In this document: positions 11,101 to 26,100 of the stretch, one piece after another
Layout of the letters: each line of letters opens with the position of its first letter
Numbering within the stretch: the stretch's first letter is position 1
Origin: Anticarsia gemmatalis
Taxonomy: Eukaryota > Arthropoda > Insecta > Lepidoptera > Erebidae
Direction: 5' to 3'
Assembly (NCBI RefSeq): GCF_050436995.1
Contig: NC_134767.1
Coordinates: 9,362,001-9,426,000, forward strand
DNA length: 64,000 bases
Position numbers and translations under genes: made by a program
The notes under the pieces: model-generated
Database searches by the model: none
Told to the model about the DNA's origin: nothing
What the model saw: only the letters and a program-made list of their open reading frames with translations

Positions 11101-14100
11101 GAGGAATATTGATATTTTGATACATTAATGTTAGTAAACATCGTTAAAAAACGACGAATGTATCTAAAAGCAAAGGATTTTCATGACTTGAAGGACCGTC
11201 ACGTCACCCGCTGTTTTTTTTCCAAAATATGGATCCTAGAACGTTGTTTAGAAATAAATAGAGACATTGATATCACATATATATACAGTTAAAATTGGTG
11301 ATATTTGGTTTAAACATCACTCTTTATTTATCGCAGTGTTAGTGCAAACTAGTGTAAGTTTTAGTTGACATCAATCGGGACTTTTTACGTGCCCTTCGAA
11401 ATAAGGTTTCAATTACTAATCTGCGGCTACCCATCTATAGAATGACGCGTTACAATTGCCTAACCGGCTCATCGTTTACCGACCGGCGAGCGCTACAAGA
11501 CATCGACGTACCGTTCGCTTCCCTCTAGTAATATTTCCAATAATATATGATACACTTTCAACAGTATTCAACGAAATGTTATTGATTTTACTCTCAAAGG
11601 CTGCATTCTGCGAATTCTGCTCCGTTTTGTTCGTACACATATTCAACGGGAATTAATTTTGCTGCACTCCCTTCAATATGAATTTTACGTACAATATTCT
11701 CTCTGAATTTATTGATGGAATATCATTTATACAGATAGTTATAAATTTCATGTAATATACTTCTTGGAATTGGAACCGCAAGGTCTATTTCCTACCACTA
11801 TCAGCTACCGGCTACCGGCTATCGACTACCGGCTACCGACTATCGGCTTCCAGCTATTGACTAGATAGCAATAAATTGTTATATCCGTGTATAAATTGTA
11901 CTTTGCGTTTAAAATGATTGGCTTAGAGTTTCTTGCAAGTTTAAACTATTGTGAATCTTCAAATTCATTAATTTGAAGATTCACAATAGTTTAAAGTACT
12001 TGTTTTTGATCAACTTGCGTTACTCCTCTTTAAATGGCTGCTCTCGCTCTTTCTCTTTTCCTGACTATTTATCTCATGTATAATAGAATACGGGAATTAA
12101 CGCGAACACGCATTTTACCTTAAAATGCCTAACGTTTCGGCGCAGGTTGCACTCGCCGTGGTCCCAGGCTCTTCGCGTTAATTCCCGTATTCTATTATAC
12201 ATTAAACATGCAACGCGAGAGTTTAAAAGTTATGATATTTATCTCATTTCAATATTTGCTCTGTATAAAAAACTTTACAGTATTCCAACAATTGTAGTAT
12301 TTTTTTGTTGATATTCATATGATATGTCTTAAATTAGCTATCATGCCTTAATAAACCACAATATATCTCAAGGCAATAAAATACCGTATATCATACAAAA
12401 GTTTGTAGCTAACACAACATAGTAATATGTTACGCAAGAGAAAGACCACAGGATTTGAGTGATTTATTACACAGCGTCTGAGACAACAGGCGGCCAGGGT
12501 GAACGAATAAAACAACATTGTGAATGATAATATAAGATTTACGTACAGTAATGGTACTGTTTGACTGTAACTTTGAAAGAGAAGAATTCTAATTAAATTG
12601 CATAAATTTTTAAAAAATTTTTTTTCAAGAAAACGAAACTTGAAAGTAGTCTTTTGAAGATACGTTGTTCATATCGTAGTACAGAAGTAGCCCAAGTTTG
12701 GTAGAAAATTACAAAATCCCATCCACCTCGAAATATTTTTTAAACGACTGTTTGCAGTCCTTAATGGATTATTTTTCTATATATTTATCATTAATTAACG
12801 GTGTACCTGTAGTCAGATGTCCAAAAATAACATGATAGCGAGAGTATAGATTTAGTTGTTATTTTCTTTCTTCTTACCTTTAACTTTGTCTCCGTCCCTG
12901 GTCTCCCAATGTTCCTTCTGGTCACCGGTGTGAGGGTCTTTCACGGAGTAGTCGAACGAGTACTTGGGATGCGCCTGAAATTTACCATTGGAATGGATTA
13001 TAATTATACCGGTATGTAAAAAGAGCTGAGAAAGAAATGGATTCTAGTAATTTGTTTAAAAAAAATGCGGTATGCTGTACTATACGGTATTAGATTTCAG
13101 TTGAACCTTAAGTTCATGTTTGTGGGGTTGACCTCCGACCTTAAGTAACATTTCAAATAGCCTCTATTGTTACAGTACAAATGAATAGATATCGAAGATT
13201 TTAGATGTTATTTAATGCCTACCTACTCCTATGCTGAAAAAGCTTGGCATCTGTACAAGAATAATTTGAACACACATAAAAGCTTGTTAAAAACATGCTA
13301 CGAATTTGCTGTCCTAAATTTCAGACATGACCAAGTTTTTAATACAGCGGCCGGCACGAGCGCACTCTTGAAATTTTCAGCGTGAACGTGAAAAATGTAA
13401 GCTGGCAGTTTCAGGGCTCCACAAAGCCGCAGTTTTAGTTCGATATTGAAAATATTTCGTTTTATCGACAGTTTGGTGAATAGCTTTGAGATATGAGTAT
13501 TAAAAACGTTTGAAGTTCTGCGGCTGTATTGTGAGATATCGAAACCATATCCGGGTCTAAATGGTGCCTTATTGAAATAGCCTCTCGTTTAAGTAACTTT
13601 AGCTGACTGAGGGTTGTTATTTAATCGAAAATTGTTAGAAATATATATGCTTTTTGCTCGGTTTTTTGCATAAGCATTAGTATTATAAGCTTGTAAAGGC
13701 AGATCCCATTATTATACAAGAGAGTATGACTCCAACGAAAATAAAATTTTGGAACCTTTCACCTGACTACTTTTGCATCTATAAGTAAACCACAGCAGCC
13801 AAATAGAGATATGTTTTGTAGAAAAAGCATGAAGGAAAAATTATCCCTAGATATAGCCAGAACCTAACTTTTCAATTTCGAGCATTTTCTGCTAATAAAT
13901 TCTCGTCTATAATTTTTCTATTTATTATTACTGGTTTATATTCATCCATTTCTGATGAGTAAGGTAGACCTTACATAGGTAGGATTAGTGTATATTTCTT
14001 CGTTACTCACATGGTAATCCAAGTCAAAGTCCTCTCCATGTCCTTCGTGGCCATCGTCCAGGTTCTGCTGCTGATGAAGGTGCACCGGCGACTTGTGGTA

Positions 14101-17100
14101 GCCCTCGTAGCCACCGCCGAAGTCGTCGAACTGGGCCGCCACGCACGCGACCAGTAGGAGGGAGACGGCACTCTGGAAATTAGAGAGAGGGTCTTAGACT
14201 AGGTGTAATGCTGCTAAGACGATTAATATTTTAATTCTTTTTTAAGACAACTCCCGCATTAAGATTAACTCTTGTGTCGCGGGGACTTTTACGAACATAC
14301 AAAAAACCGACACAAAGTACAACCAGACTCGAAACAATTATTAGTGGAACGCACAAATAACTGTTCCGTGTGGGAATCGAACCTACGACCTGCCGACGCA
14401 ATGGTTGCGGCGAATAATGAACGGAACGGGACAATTAACTTTTGTAAAGAAAACATATTGTGAAACTTGACTGTGCCCGTTAGAGGATAGCCTTTTGTGT
14501 ATGACTAAAGTTTACTACACGAAATAGGGATATTGACATGCTTTCCAGAAGAAAAATACAACTAAGTGGAAAAAGCTAAACTAATGAGTGGTTGTTTTTA
14601 ACCTTTTCGTGAGTTATTTGTTTTACTTATCAACATTTGACAGGGAAAAAATAGTAAAGTATCGTGCCTACTCAATCGATGTAACTTTTTAAGATATGTC
14701 ACAGCTAATTGCCATTTAGTGGAACAATTCTGCTGTCAAATACATTATACTTTATGTCGTCTTTCATTGTCTATTTGTCTGTCAATTTTAGTACAAAAAC
14801 CATAATAGATTTGACGTTTATATCGTGTTTAACAAAACGTTTCAACGTGCGCTGGCGCAGTGAAAACGTTTGCGAAAGTACCCGTCATCACGACTTGAGG
14901 GACTAGACACTTAGCCTCGTCTGACTAACAGGCCAGTTAGAAATCTAACATTATCATAGAAAATATGATTGAACGTATAACTGGAATTGTGGAGATTAGT
15001 TTATGAGTTTTATAAATACTGGTTATCACGAGTTGGTGTAGATAGATTTTCCTCGCGGACGATGTTGGTGAAAGCGCGGGATAAAGTGTCCTACCTATTA
15101 AAAATGACTTTGTGTTATTTCACTCCGGTCTGCTGATTTGAGTGATTTAGTAACAAACATACAATCTGGTTTACTTATTTTACTTTAGTAGGGTTAAGAA
15201 CACTTAAGCTAATAAAATTTAATTAGGGAGTAAAGTCACCCTTTTCCTTATTCCTCGACCGACCAGATGCATCCAGAAAACTCGTTGGATATTTTTTGTG
15301 AGTAACTATCTTCATCTTTTAAATACAAATCTATAGAAACGAAACACATTCTACAAATTTGTTTTAACATTTGCGTAAACAATACACGGGACATACTCGT
15401 ACATCTGTAGTAGGTAGAAATTGTAGGTGAAACGGTACAGCTTTTTTATCACAACTTTTCAGTTCAAAACAAAACTATTCGTTCGTTTGGTTGTTCAATA
15501 TTTTCAACAGTTTTTCAGACAAAAGATAGACACTACTATCTACTAGCTCCCAACGAGTTTTAGTAAAAACTAAAAGAACAAATTGACTGACATTTCAATA
15601 TTTTGTTTAGTAAAAATTTTAAAATGTGTACAGTTGGATGTTATTTTCTCACATCAAAGGGTTTCAAATCCCACTCATAACAGCGTTAAGTATAGAATGA
15701 TAAGTTAATCTCTTTAAATAGACATCACACTAAACATGAACCGCAAAGGTGTTTAGTTTAATCAAAATACATACAAATACGCAAATTATTACAAAATGTA
15801 TATTTCCGTATAAAATATGATTAGTCATCAGATCAGATTAAACGTTATAATTAACCTTAATCTAAATTAAATTCTAATAAGTCATTTTACCCGGGAAAAT
15901 ACCCGGGTACGCGTGTTTAGCAGTTAGATGCACTTCATGCGCTACAGATGCAGGAAATAAGTCGTATATTTTAATAAAGTTAAAATGTGGTCAATATTTT
16001 CCATAATCATCATATTATTTGGTCAAAATTTCCACTGATTAGTAAACAAAATGTAAAGTGATTTTGTAAAATGAAACATGGTACCTATATCAGTTGTCCA
16101 ACTGTCCGCCACGAGTGGCGTTCTGTGAGGCAGTTTAATTAATTTATCGGTCTTGTCCGATAACCCCAACAACTGTAGCTATTCTTGTGGTACATTTATT
16201 GGAAATATTACGCTATATTAGATAGAAAAGTAATCTTTTGTTTTATTCTTCTGGTCAATAGTTTTTTTTTTACTTTCCCATTGTTGGACAATGCCTTCCC
16301 GAAACTCCTCTATTATTTTTAAATTTTCGACAATGTCCTGACTCACTAATTAGTAGTGTAAAAAATGTTTGAAGCGCGTTGACTTGCATTTACAATTGAA
16401 GTTTTCTTTGATTGGCTAATGGATATAGATTTACTCTTGATTTTTTAAATACTTTGCTTAAATCCCGTTCTTGAACCATTTTCCAAGACCAAAACAAGAA
16501 ATTTTCTTACGTTAGGTCTTATTTTCAATAAATACAAGAGGATCCTCCGAAGAGATAGTCCCAAGGTCTGTTTAAAATATAATTATAAGTACAGTATTCT
16601 CTTTCATTTCGAAGCTTGAAGAAGAGGATGAAGCTACATTAAGTTCTATATTTTCAACAAATACTTAAAAGTGCTTGCCATTTCGTATTAGATTTACAAA
16701 ATCCCTAATCTCAAATATCATGACCCAAGCTTAAACAATTTTTCCACTACATCTCGTTCCACTTTAACCTTCCAAGAAGAAACTATTACAATTTCCTTCA
16801 ATCATAATATTATCTGTGGAACATTCAATCAATACGTCTCCAGGCAATCCCGGTTCCAATAAAAATGCAAGGGCGAATTAAAACGAAGAACTTAAACACT
16901 TTTCTAAGGAAAATGTACCTTATTCCTTTCAAATAGAGTCTATTTTCGATTAGTATTTGAAGTTTTATTGTTATAAAGTTAGGTTTTCAATAAGTTCTTG
17001 TTGTTATAAGTGAACTGTATAAGTTGTAGGAATTGGAGAAGGTAATACTTTAGAATAATAATAATAATATCTCTGTAATTTTGTAATATGATTGTGGATT

Positions 17101-20100
17101 CAACTAAGCATCTCTCTTACTTTTCTCTTGTCTTATTCTGTGCGAAGACGGTTTTATATTTCTTTTGAGTGAGATCTTTGTCTAACAATATAATCGCGTA
17201 GGTAAATAAAAAAAAATGATAATAGAGTCGCCCTTGGCCATTTCCTGGCAATTATCCCCTGCCTTATACACTTACTCTGTATGTACATAGATTTGGTTAA
17301 ACATGACTGACTTCAATACACCTTAACAAGTACCTATACTCCTACAAAAAATGTTAACAGATGCAACGGCTTCCACAAAAAGATTTTACAAAATCAATTT
17401 ATCAATACGGATGAAGCTTCAATACCTATTAACTTTACCTTACAGAGAGCCGCGCTAAATCCTAAATAGTATTAGCACGACCGTCAAAGCTCATTCAATA
17501 TCCCTTTCATTGCACTACTATAGTACGACAACTTTGTAGAGAGCCTTATGCACGATTTATTTTTATTTATTTTGGTTATAAGAGGTTAATCTACGCTTGT
17601 CGAGGTTGATCATTGGATGGGTGACCATATTATGTCCGCTGGCTTCCTCCGTGTTTCGGAGGAAATAATTATCACTTGCTCTACCGGTGCAGGAAAATAT
17701 CGTGATGAAACCTTGCATGCTTAAAGTTGAATACATTTATTAAGGGCATGCTAAGTCCCCAACTGGCAACTGAAACCAGCAGGTTTTACTTTAGGACTAA
17801 CCCCTTCCCTCGTTTGGGAAAAGACCCTGGCCTAGCAGTAGGACAGTAATGGGTTACATAAAAAATTGTTGGACTATAGTAGGATTCGTCAAAGCTCATC
17901 ATCCAATATCCCTTTGACTGCAGTAGTAAGTGTAACATAGATAATATTACACGAACACGTCGCGTCAATGTTCGTAACTCGATATGAGGCGGTAATCCTG
18001 ACGCTAACGTGTTGCCAGAGCGAATTGACTTAGATGCGTTTGATGTTTGCTGTACGTATGTTATTTTGATTAAATAGTATATTATGAGAATGCGAATGTG
18101 GTACTCTCTTATTTAGTTTTTATTATGTTATTATTTTGGCTGTTGAGTTGAGTTATTATTATGGCTTTTTTTTTAAAGACTCCACCCTACTAATAATTGC
18201 TCTCGTAACGCGTGGTCTTTTACAAACACGCAACAACGTACAACCAGACCCGAAATAACTATCTGTGGATCGCATAAATATTTGTTCCGTGTGGCGATCA
18301 AACCCATGGCCTCTGGAACAAGGTGTATTCTCGTTTGCATCACCTCACAATCGAGGCCTCGCTTACATATAATAATTTCATCTCCTTTAAGTCTCGTATG
18401 AGTAGATGAGAATGGCTTGATGAGATTAGTTCTGCTGATAGGGTAGATTGCAACAAGTAATATACTGAAAACTACCCAATTCTGGTGCAGTTTCTCAACT
18501 GCATATATTGCAGAGTACCTACTAGTTTTCGTTTTTCTAGCCTATTCCGTATTACTTGTCTCATTTATTAAAGCAATATAAATTCTCCAAGTGCAGCTAC
18601 AAAGGCTTTTATAATAGCCAATTTTTTTAACGTCAAAATTAATTTATCATTTCCTGAAGAGCTTTTTCTACAAGTAAATTAACTTCACAATGTTTTTCTT
18701 TGAGCCAATGTCCGGACCTCAGGAAACTTATCCGCAGCAAATTGCTACGCTTTCTCAAAATCAATTAAGGTCCGGGTAGGTACTGTAATATAATCCCACT
18801 CGGAATTTTCTGGGTAACGACAAAAAGTCAATTACTGTGAAACACTACGCCTAAAGGGTGAGCTCTACTGGCTGGTTCAGAATAGAAAGGACGAGAGATT
18901 CTTCAAATTTTTGTTTATGGGTACACTGACACCCACTGTTTAATGTATCAGTCAGTTTTTTTTGTCCTTGAAGCGATCAAGCTACAATGACATTTCAAAT
19001 TTAGGTCCCACAAATTCCTTCCAAAATATCCAGAATACCTCCGTAATGCAGTGGTTAAAATAGTTGCCACGTATGGCGTGAATAAAAAAATATTGGATTC
19101 AAAGTTACGTTTTTCGATTGGTGCTCATATACCAATAAAATAATACCATTGAATATTAACGAGTGACGAATAGTTCTATATGTATAAGGATACCCATCAT
19201 CAGACATGGGAACCAATTCCACCGAGAAAACTAAATAAAAGTTATCTTTAAGTATAACTGAAGTAACTTTGACAAACAACAGAAAACTGTCCATATCTCT
19301 ATCAACCCGAAGTCCTACTATTTTTACCAAAACAGAACTCTACACATGTGCATCAACAAATAAGAGAAATCTACATACACAAACAAGAACCTTTTTGGAA
19401 CAAAAACATTTAAATGTGAAGCACAAATATTTGTCGGATTTGATCGAAGCGACGATATCGAAGGGATCGTGTTATGGATGACTAGGTTCTGCCTGCTACT
19501 TCGTTCGCATGACAAGATTTAATAATGTTGAAATAAATTTATCCGGACGATGTCTTGAAAGGATCAGGTGTGTAGTACTCGTAACCGACTATCCTGTATG
19601 ACAAGATGTATGGATGTGAATAAGGCAAGAAAAGTTTGTAAGAATCGTACCAAGTGGCGTTTTTGGTCTCTGTCGACCCCTATGTGAAAAAAGCGTGTGT
19701 TTGTTAAATCCTTTAATGTCCCACTGCACGGCAAAAGGTCTTCTCCCGGAATGAGGGAGGGGTTAGGCCTTGGAGTTAACCACACTAGTCAGGTTCAGGA
19801 CCTTTGCTTTATGATTATCCAGACTTTAGTCTGTTGGCCCATGCACAATGTGGAAATCAGCAATGGGCTCACCCTTTATACATAGGACTGGCATTTTTTT
19901 ATGGAAAAACGTGAGTGTATTTTCTATACCTTCGAGTGTAACAGACATAATATTTTGTATATTTTCAAAAATAAGTGTTATCGTGAAAATCTATAAAGTA
20001 ATTTTGCTTAAAAGAATATTAAACATCATCTCCATAAACTTTCGCATTTATAATACAAGTAGGATTTTGAACGGTACACTGAGTTAAAGCTCGGATGTGG

Positions 20101-23100
20101 GCCGATGTATAACAAATTATGTATGGACTGCTTGGTATTACGTCAATTTGTATCTTTGAGGAAATATTAGATGTTGCGTGTTATTTATTTTATTTTCCTG
20201 GTCCCGGAGTAAAGTGTTCGCAATTTTGTACGGCGTTTAGTTTTCACTATCGATCTGGATAGCTTTCGTAACTTGATCTGAAGGTAGAGAAGAGAGGTTT
20301 TTGTACCAATTGAGCTTCTGGAACGAAAACAAAATATGGGGAATGCTACCAAAGATAAAAGAAGATGAATTGTAAACCTACTCTTTTTTACTAAACTTTT
20401 GTTATCACGAAACTGTTTAAATTACTTATGAGTCTGAGATCCGGAAACTACTAAATATAGTTTAATGATGTGAATAAACGCAAGGTAGAAGAAAAGTAAG
20501 AAGTCTAAGTGACCAATAAAGATAACTTTATGAATTTACCACTAGCTCGAAAAGTTAATGGAGCTGTATGAGATAACTGCCAAGATTGTTATGGAGATTA
20601 TTCGTAAATTTTTAAATTGTTGATAGCCTATCAAACTTACCAAAACAGCTGATTCACTAATTCAACTAACAAACAAATTCAAGTGAAATCTTCACACATT
20701 ACATCAGAACCGGAAAGTCGTAAGTCACATTAATATCGGACTAATGTGACCGGCGAGTCATTGCGCGTAATTGTCAATATTTGAGACGCTTTCTTTTACT
20801 TGATGTTCGTTGTGTGCTACTCGAGTTGTTTGTCCGAGTGGTGTTAGTGGGGCTTGTGGTTAGATGAAAATATTTGTTGAGATTTTGTTTGAAGATGATC
20901 TTAAGTGAGATACACTACGTGAGTGATATTGGAAGACTTAGTTGTTGAAGTTATCGGTTATAGTCAGTATCTACGAATATTATAAATTGCGATAACTGTC
21001 TGTTCGTTTGTTTCACTTTCACGTTTAAACAGCAGAACCAATTTGAATGAAATTTTGCTAGTATATACTTCAAGACGCAGTCCCGACTCATGGTCCCTCA
21101 GAAACCAATTAACACGTCATCGGGATGGGGTTGCGTGGGTCAGCTTTTAACACTATTTATCTTTAAAATCAACATTTTTGTTAAAATCTTTGGTAACAGA
21201 TGATCAAAATAGTCTCCCATTGTGGCATAAAACATACATCTTCCTTAATTCTTCTCGCAAAGGCTAAAAAACCACCAGTTCAACTCATAAACCAATGAGA
21301 AATTCTCATAAGCAACTATACTGTATTGTTTACGTCCCTGATTGAACTGTCGTATCTAAAATTAATCACTAATATTCCACGAGGCAATCTGTGCGTGTTT
21401 CGCATACAATTTTAAGGATTATCACAAGCAAGTTTGCACTATTTAGCGATAGCTTATTATGATGTTGTTTGCTATAAGCCGTTCTTGACTGGAGAGTTAA
21501 TTTTCTGTTTACTACGCTTCTGGAAGGAGTGTAGGGTATGTTTATATTGTTGAAATGATAGGATTGTATGTTTACTAGATATGAACTATTCGTTTCTAGG
21601 TTATAAGTGATTATAAAGTGAATCTTAAATTGATAGTCAGTCAACTCAAGAATGATCTGTTTCCCACATGATTGTATTTTGCGTCTCTTAGATATTCGAT
21701 TTTCTTCAGATCTTCGCGGCACCTCAGATATAAACATTATTATTCTTTACTTTTTCTATCAGCTGCAGAGGCACAAGTTTCCTTCTGTTTGTACCAGTCA
21801 TTATTGGTTTGTGCCATTGATGTTTAAGTGTTGTTTTTTATTTCCAATTTTAGCAGAGCATGCATGGCATTTCTGCATAAAGGCTAGAAGTCCAGAGCTG
21901 GACATCGACAGTTCTTGTCACAGGAGAAACTGGCTCGAAAGATGCTTTACAAAAAGCATCTTTCGAGCCAGTTTCTCCTCGAAAGATGCTTTTTGTATCT
22001 TTCTATGTCGGGCACAAAATTGACAAATTGATTGAATCGCGCGATCTAACAAAAATAGGAAACTCTTCGAGCTAGTTCGGCTGCTAGGTGGCGCTGTCAT
22101 AACATAGCGAATAGAGCTCAAACATGCACATTTCCTCTTCCGTTATATAAAGCTTATCATGTCCCACTTTTGAATGCCTAAGTTTCGTCTAGATCTGCAT
22201 GCTAATAGTCAATAATTGGATATATATCAATCGCGGCACGCAACACGCGGATGTCAGACTGTCACAATTACCGACTGCCACGCTAGCGTACTTCCTTGTA
22301 TTAATATCGTTTCCTTTGCTGTTTTTACTATGGACAATGTAGAAGAAATAGACACTATTATAATACAGGAAAGTCTGTCTGTGACTGTCACCTTGCCACA
22401 ATAACCGTCGCGTGTGGTGGGTTCGAATGCCACCCGGGATATATATTTGTGTGATGACCACGAGTATCTGTTCTGTAGCGCGATTCTCTACAGTCGGTAC
22501 TGTCGAGTATCGAAAATTTGATATTTAATATGTACTGCTAGTTCCTACGACGCCGGTTAGAGACGCTGATCATCTGATCAGCGCCTCTAACCGGCGTCGT
22601 AAATGTCGTATTGAAAAAAAATTTATGAAAATCTTTTCATACATTTTTTTTCAATAGCTAGCTGGTTGTCGGTAGTCGATTTTGGTAGAGAATCGAGCTT
22701 GATTGTTTCTGTATATACATAAGTATGAATTTAGAAGTATAAACATATTAGTTTAGTTAAGTTTGTCAGTTATATGGTTTCCATAGAAAAAGCTCTGCTT
22801 AGTTAGAAATCAAATGACCGAGTGTGAGTTGTTCTGTGATAGTTTTGATATTTTATTTAAGCAGTAGACAGTAATACTAAAATTCATTTAATGTTACTTT
22901 GTTTTTTTGTTCTAACAATCCTTAAACATGATAGAAAATATACTTAATGTTTTTGTAAAGGCTTGTCTCTCTCAGAGTAATCTTAGATTATAAGCTATCG
23001 AGCTATCTCATTGATTTTCATCTTAAACCAGTGTATCCGCGAATGTTTAACAGATTAATTTAAGACTAGCTGATGCACGCGGCATCACTTGCTTCGCTTT

Positions 23101-26100
23101 GAAAATATATAATAGCCTCCAACGGAAAGTTTAATGAAAATCGGTTCAGCAGTTTTAGTGGTTTAGCGCAAGGGATAGACAAGCAGATTTTTCGAATCTT
23201 TATTCTTGAAATAAATGATAGATTTTTTCATTGTCATGTAAATAAGAGGATCAATGTCCAAGATACGGAACGCGTTCACATCACGTGCTCATAGCGTGAC
23301 ACTAACGAAGTCTAACGCACGCGATATTTTCACTTGCCACTAAATGGACGAGAGATTTGCATCCTTTTACTTTTCACGTACATTATAAGTATTACTTGCT
23401 GTTATGTGGGTGTATGAAATGTGATTGTAATTGATACTTGGTTATAATTGTGGGAACATTCTTGTTGCCGAGCTTTCTTTGAGTGTGTATTTTGAGTTAG
23501 AGCCGATTAGATTGGGAATTGGTTATTGGTTATTAGTGCTTACAATGAGTTAAGTTATTGCTATTAATGTATTGAAGAAAGATGTAATAGTATGTTGTGT
23601 GTAAGAACGGTCGATAATCCTGCAGTTAGAATTAAATTGACAAAATAATAAAACAAAAATATGCTTGAAGAAAAGCATTCATGCCTTTCGGAAGTTTGTA
23701 ACAAGACATATAATGTCTGCCAATGTCAGTAATGATAAAGTGCATATCATTTTGTTAGGGTCACAGTTACTTTAAACTGGCATAAAATAATCCGACAGTA
23801 GTCAGTTCACGTTTTCTTTTAAAGAAACAGTATGATAATAAAACCAATATCTTTAAAACGTTTTATTCCGATTGTAAAAGCATATGCGTAAAGTTATGAC
23901 ATACTGATTACACATACTCGTAGCGATGAAAATCCTCAGATACAAATCCACGCATACTTTTATTTCATTGTTAGATACATTTTACAAGGAAGATACACAT
24001 CGCAGTACTAATTAGCAATTATAGTGAAAAATTCAACGCTATTATTATGCTAATATTGAGGAAACGGTGTGAGGAAGTCCTAGGTACGATGCTGACAGTG
24101 TTTGTAAGTGAAATTGTGATTTATGGTGACTCGTATTACTGTTTTCCTATTAGATTAGAAATTATGTTTTACGATGGAAGTAAGTAAACAATGGCTTTAG
24201 GCTGAAGTCATTTTATAGTCCTACAACTGAGTAGAGAGAGCTTTAGAGTGCGTCATTACTTAACAAAATAGTAGTATGTTTCCTTTATTTTTAGAGAATT
24301 ATGATATCTTCAATATAATTAAGGTTTCCTAATCACTATTTTTTTCCACTCTGTATATTAAAATCGTGTATTTCCAAAAATAAAATATCTGTAGGTACTG
24401 CATCAAACAGGCAACCGTCTTTTGCGTAGGCCTGCAAGTCGCTGACATGCTCAATTCTAAATTTTGTGCTCCACCCGCGAGCCTTGCAGGCTCTCTACTA
24501 AGTTGTTGGACTATAAGTGATAATTGATTTAAGACGTGACCCGATGATGCAGTGGCGTTAAAACTTAATGTATTTAAACGTGTGACAGCAACAGAAAACT
24601 ATTGACGTTAAGAAATAAAATAGTCGGAAATAGTAAGTTCGAAAGTTTTAAGTCAGCTTTAGTTGTAAATAAAGATTGGTTGAAAAAAAAAGCTAGAAAG
24701 ACCTATAAATTGAAAAGAATTTAACTAATAAGAGACCAAATATGTATGTTTGAAAAAAAAGAGAAACTAAAGGATTTTTCAAAGTATGAGACTACTACTA
24801 GCTGCTAACTAAACTAGACTACGCTAAGTGCTAATTGGTATCATACAAAATCAAATCATTGATTCATTTTGGTCAAATGCTGACACTTATGTTGGTCAAT
24901 GATACACAGAGTGAATTTTTCCGCCAGTTCGGAAGGTAGGGCCAATGAGAAGAGCTGGCAAGAACAAATAATAACTGGCTATACAAAAAGTAGAACCTAT
25001 TCAGTTATGATATAACTTGGGAACTAACTAATATTGAAAAAATATAGCATACGTAACAAAGAAGTCTAGCAGTGAGACAGTAATTGGTGAAATTTAATTT
25101 ACTCTAAATTATAAAACCAACGTACAATTTCCTACCGATTCTTAAATCAACCAACCGAATGTAACCGAGCAAGACTCATAGTAATTTCACGATTCTATAG
25201 ACACGTAGAGTTTCGTATATAATTATCAAGTCGTTTCATAATTCCAATACATAATTTTAATTACTCCATCAACGGTACAATGTGGTGCGTAATTATTTGG
25301 TGAAAACGTACAATAATAAACGGCTGAGATTGTTTTGTGTATGGCGTATTATTACAAACATTATATCAAGCCCGTTATACCCCGAAGGTGTAGGCGGAGG
25401 TGGGAAAAATACATCCACGTTTTGCCAATAATAATGTTAATTCTATATTGGACAAGCCTATTGCCACCTTAATTTAATTTAAATTACAAAAAGACTAAGC
25501 TCTTTGTCGACCTGGCAATAAAATCCAAGACCTCATGGTCGCCAGTCGGATATACTACTGACCGCACCACTGTGGCAGTTATTTGCGTATTATTATTGCT
25601 TCAAATACCGATTAGTTTTAGCTTTTATATTTAACTCTATAAGTAAAAAACTGTGTGCATTGTGATGCATACATTTTAAACTATCACTCACTTGCGTGGA
25701 AGGAAAATTCTTATCCCTATCAGCTTAATTACAGTAGCGAAAATTTTATCATTAAAACAGTATAGCACTAACTTCTGTCCGCGAATTCGTCCACGATGTT
25801 AATTCAGGCTATAAACTATCGATATGCCAAATTAAATCCAAATTCGTTCAGTAGTTTTTGCGTAAAAGAGTAACAAACATAGGTAGGTATACCTATTTTT
25901 ACAATCTTTCGCATCACTACATAGTATAAAGCAAAGTCGCTTTCCGCGTCTGTCCCTATGTCTGTATGTTTGTATCTTTAAAACTACGCAACATATTTTT
26001 TTAAGTCGTTTTTTTATAGACAGAGTGATAACATTTGTAAATTTAGTATAGGGGTTTATATGTGGAAATATAAAGGTTTTTAAACTGGGCGAAGCCAAGG

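Larger units (their letters stand above)
10219..12877 (-). other. Cuticle gene intron 3 (2.66 kb)
   Basis: No exon seen. It holds a tRNA-SINE fragment (10693-10715), a 5S-like SINE fragment (11360-11510), a short minisatellite (11796-11864) and two palindromic elements (11940-11995 and 12076-12202). Confidence 0.7.

Noticed and set aside
13942..14142. GTG-started minus-strand ORF as a separate small protein
   Set aside because: It is cuticle protein exon 2 read into its intron; the true exon starts at 14172 with the signal peptide.
20760..20930. Slightly GC-rich patch that could be a first exon
   Set aside because: No clear TATA, start frame or donor.
21369..22023. Overlapping 122- and 123-codon ORFs on opposite strands
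   Set aside because: No domain, and one runs through the hairpin at 21922; chance frames.
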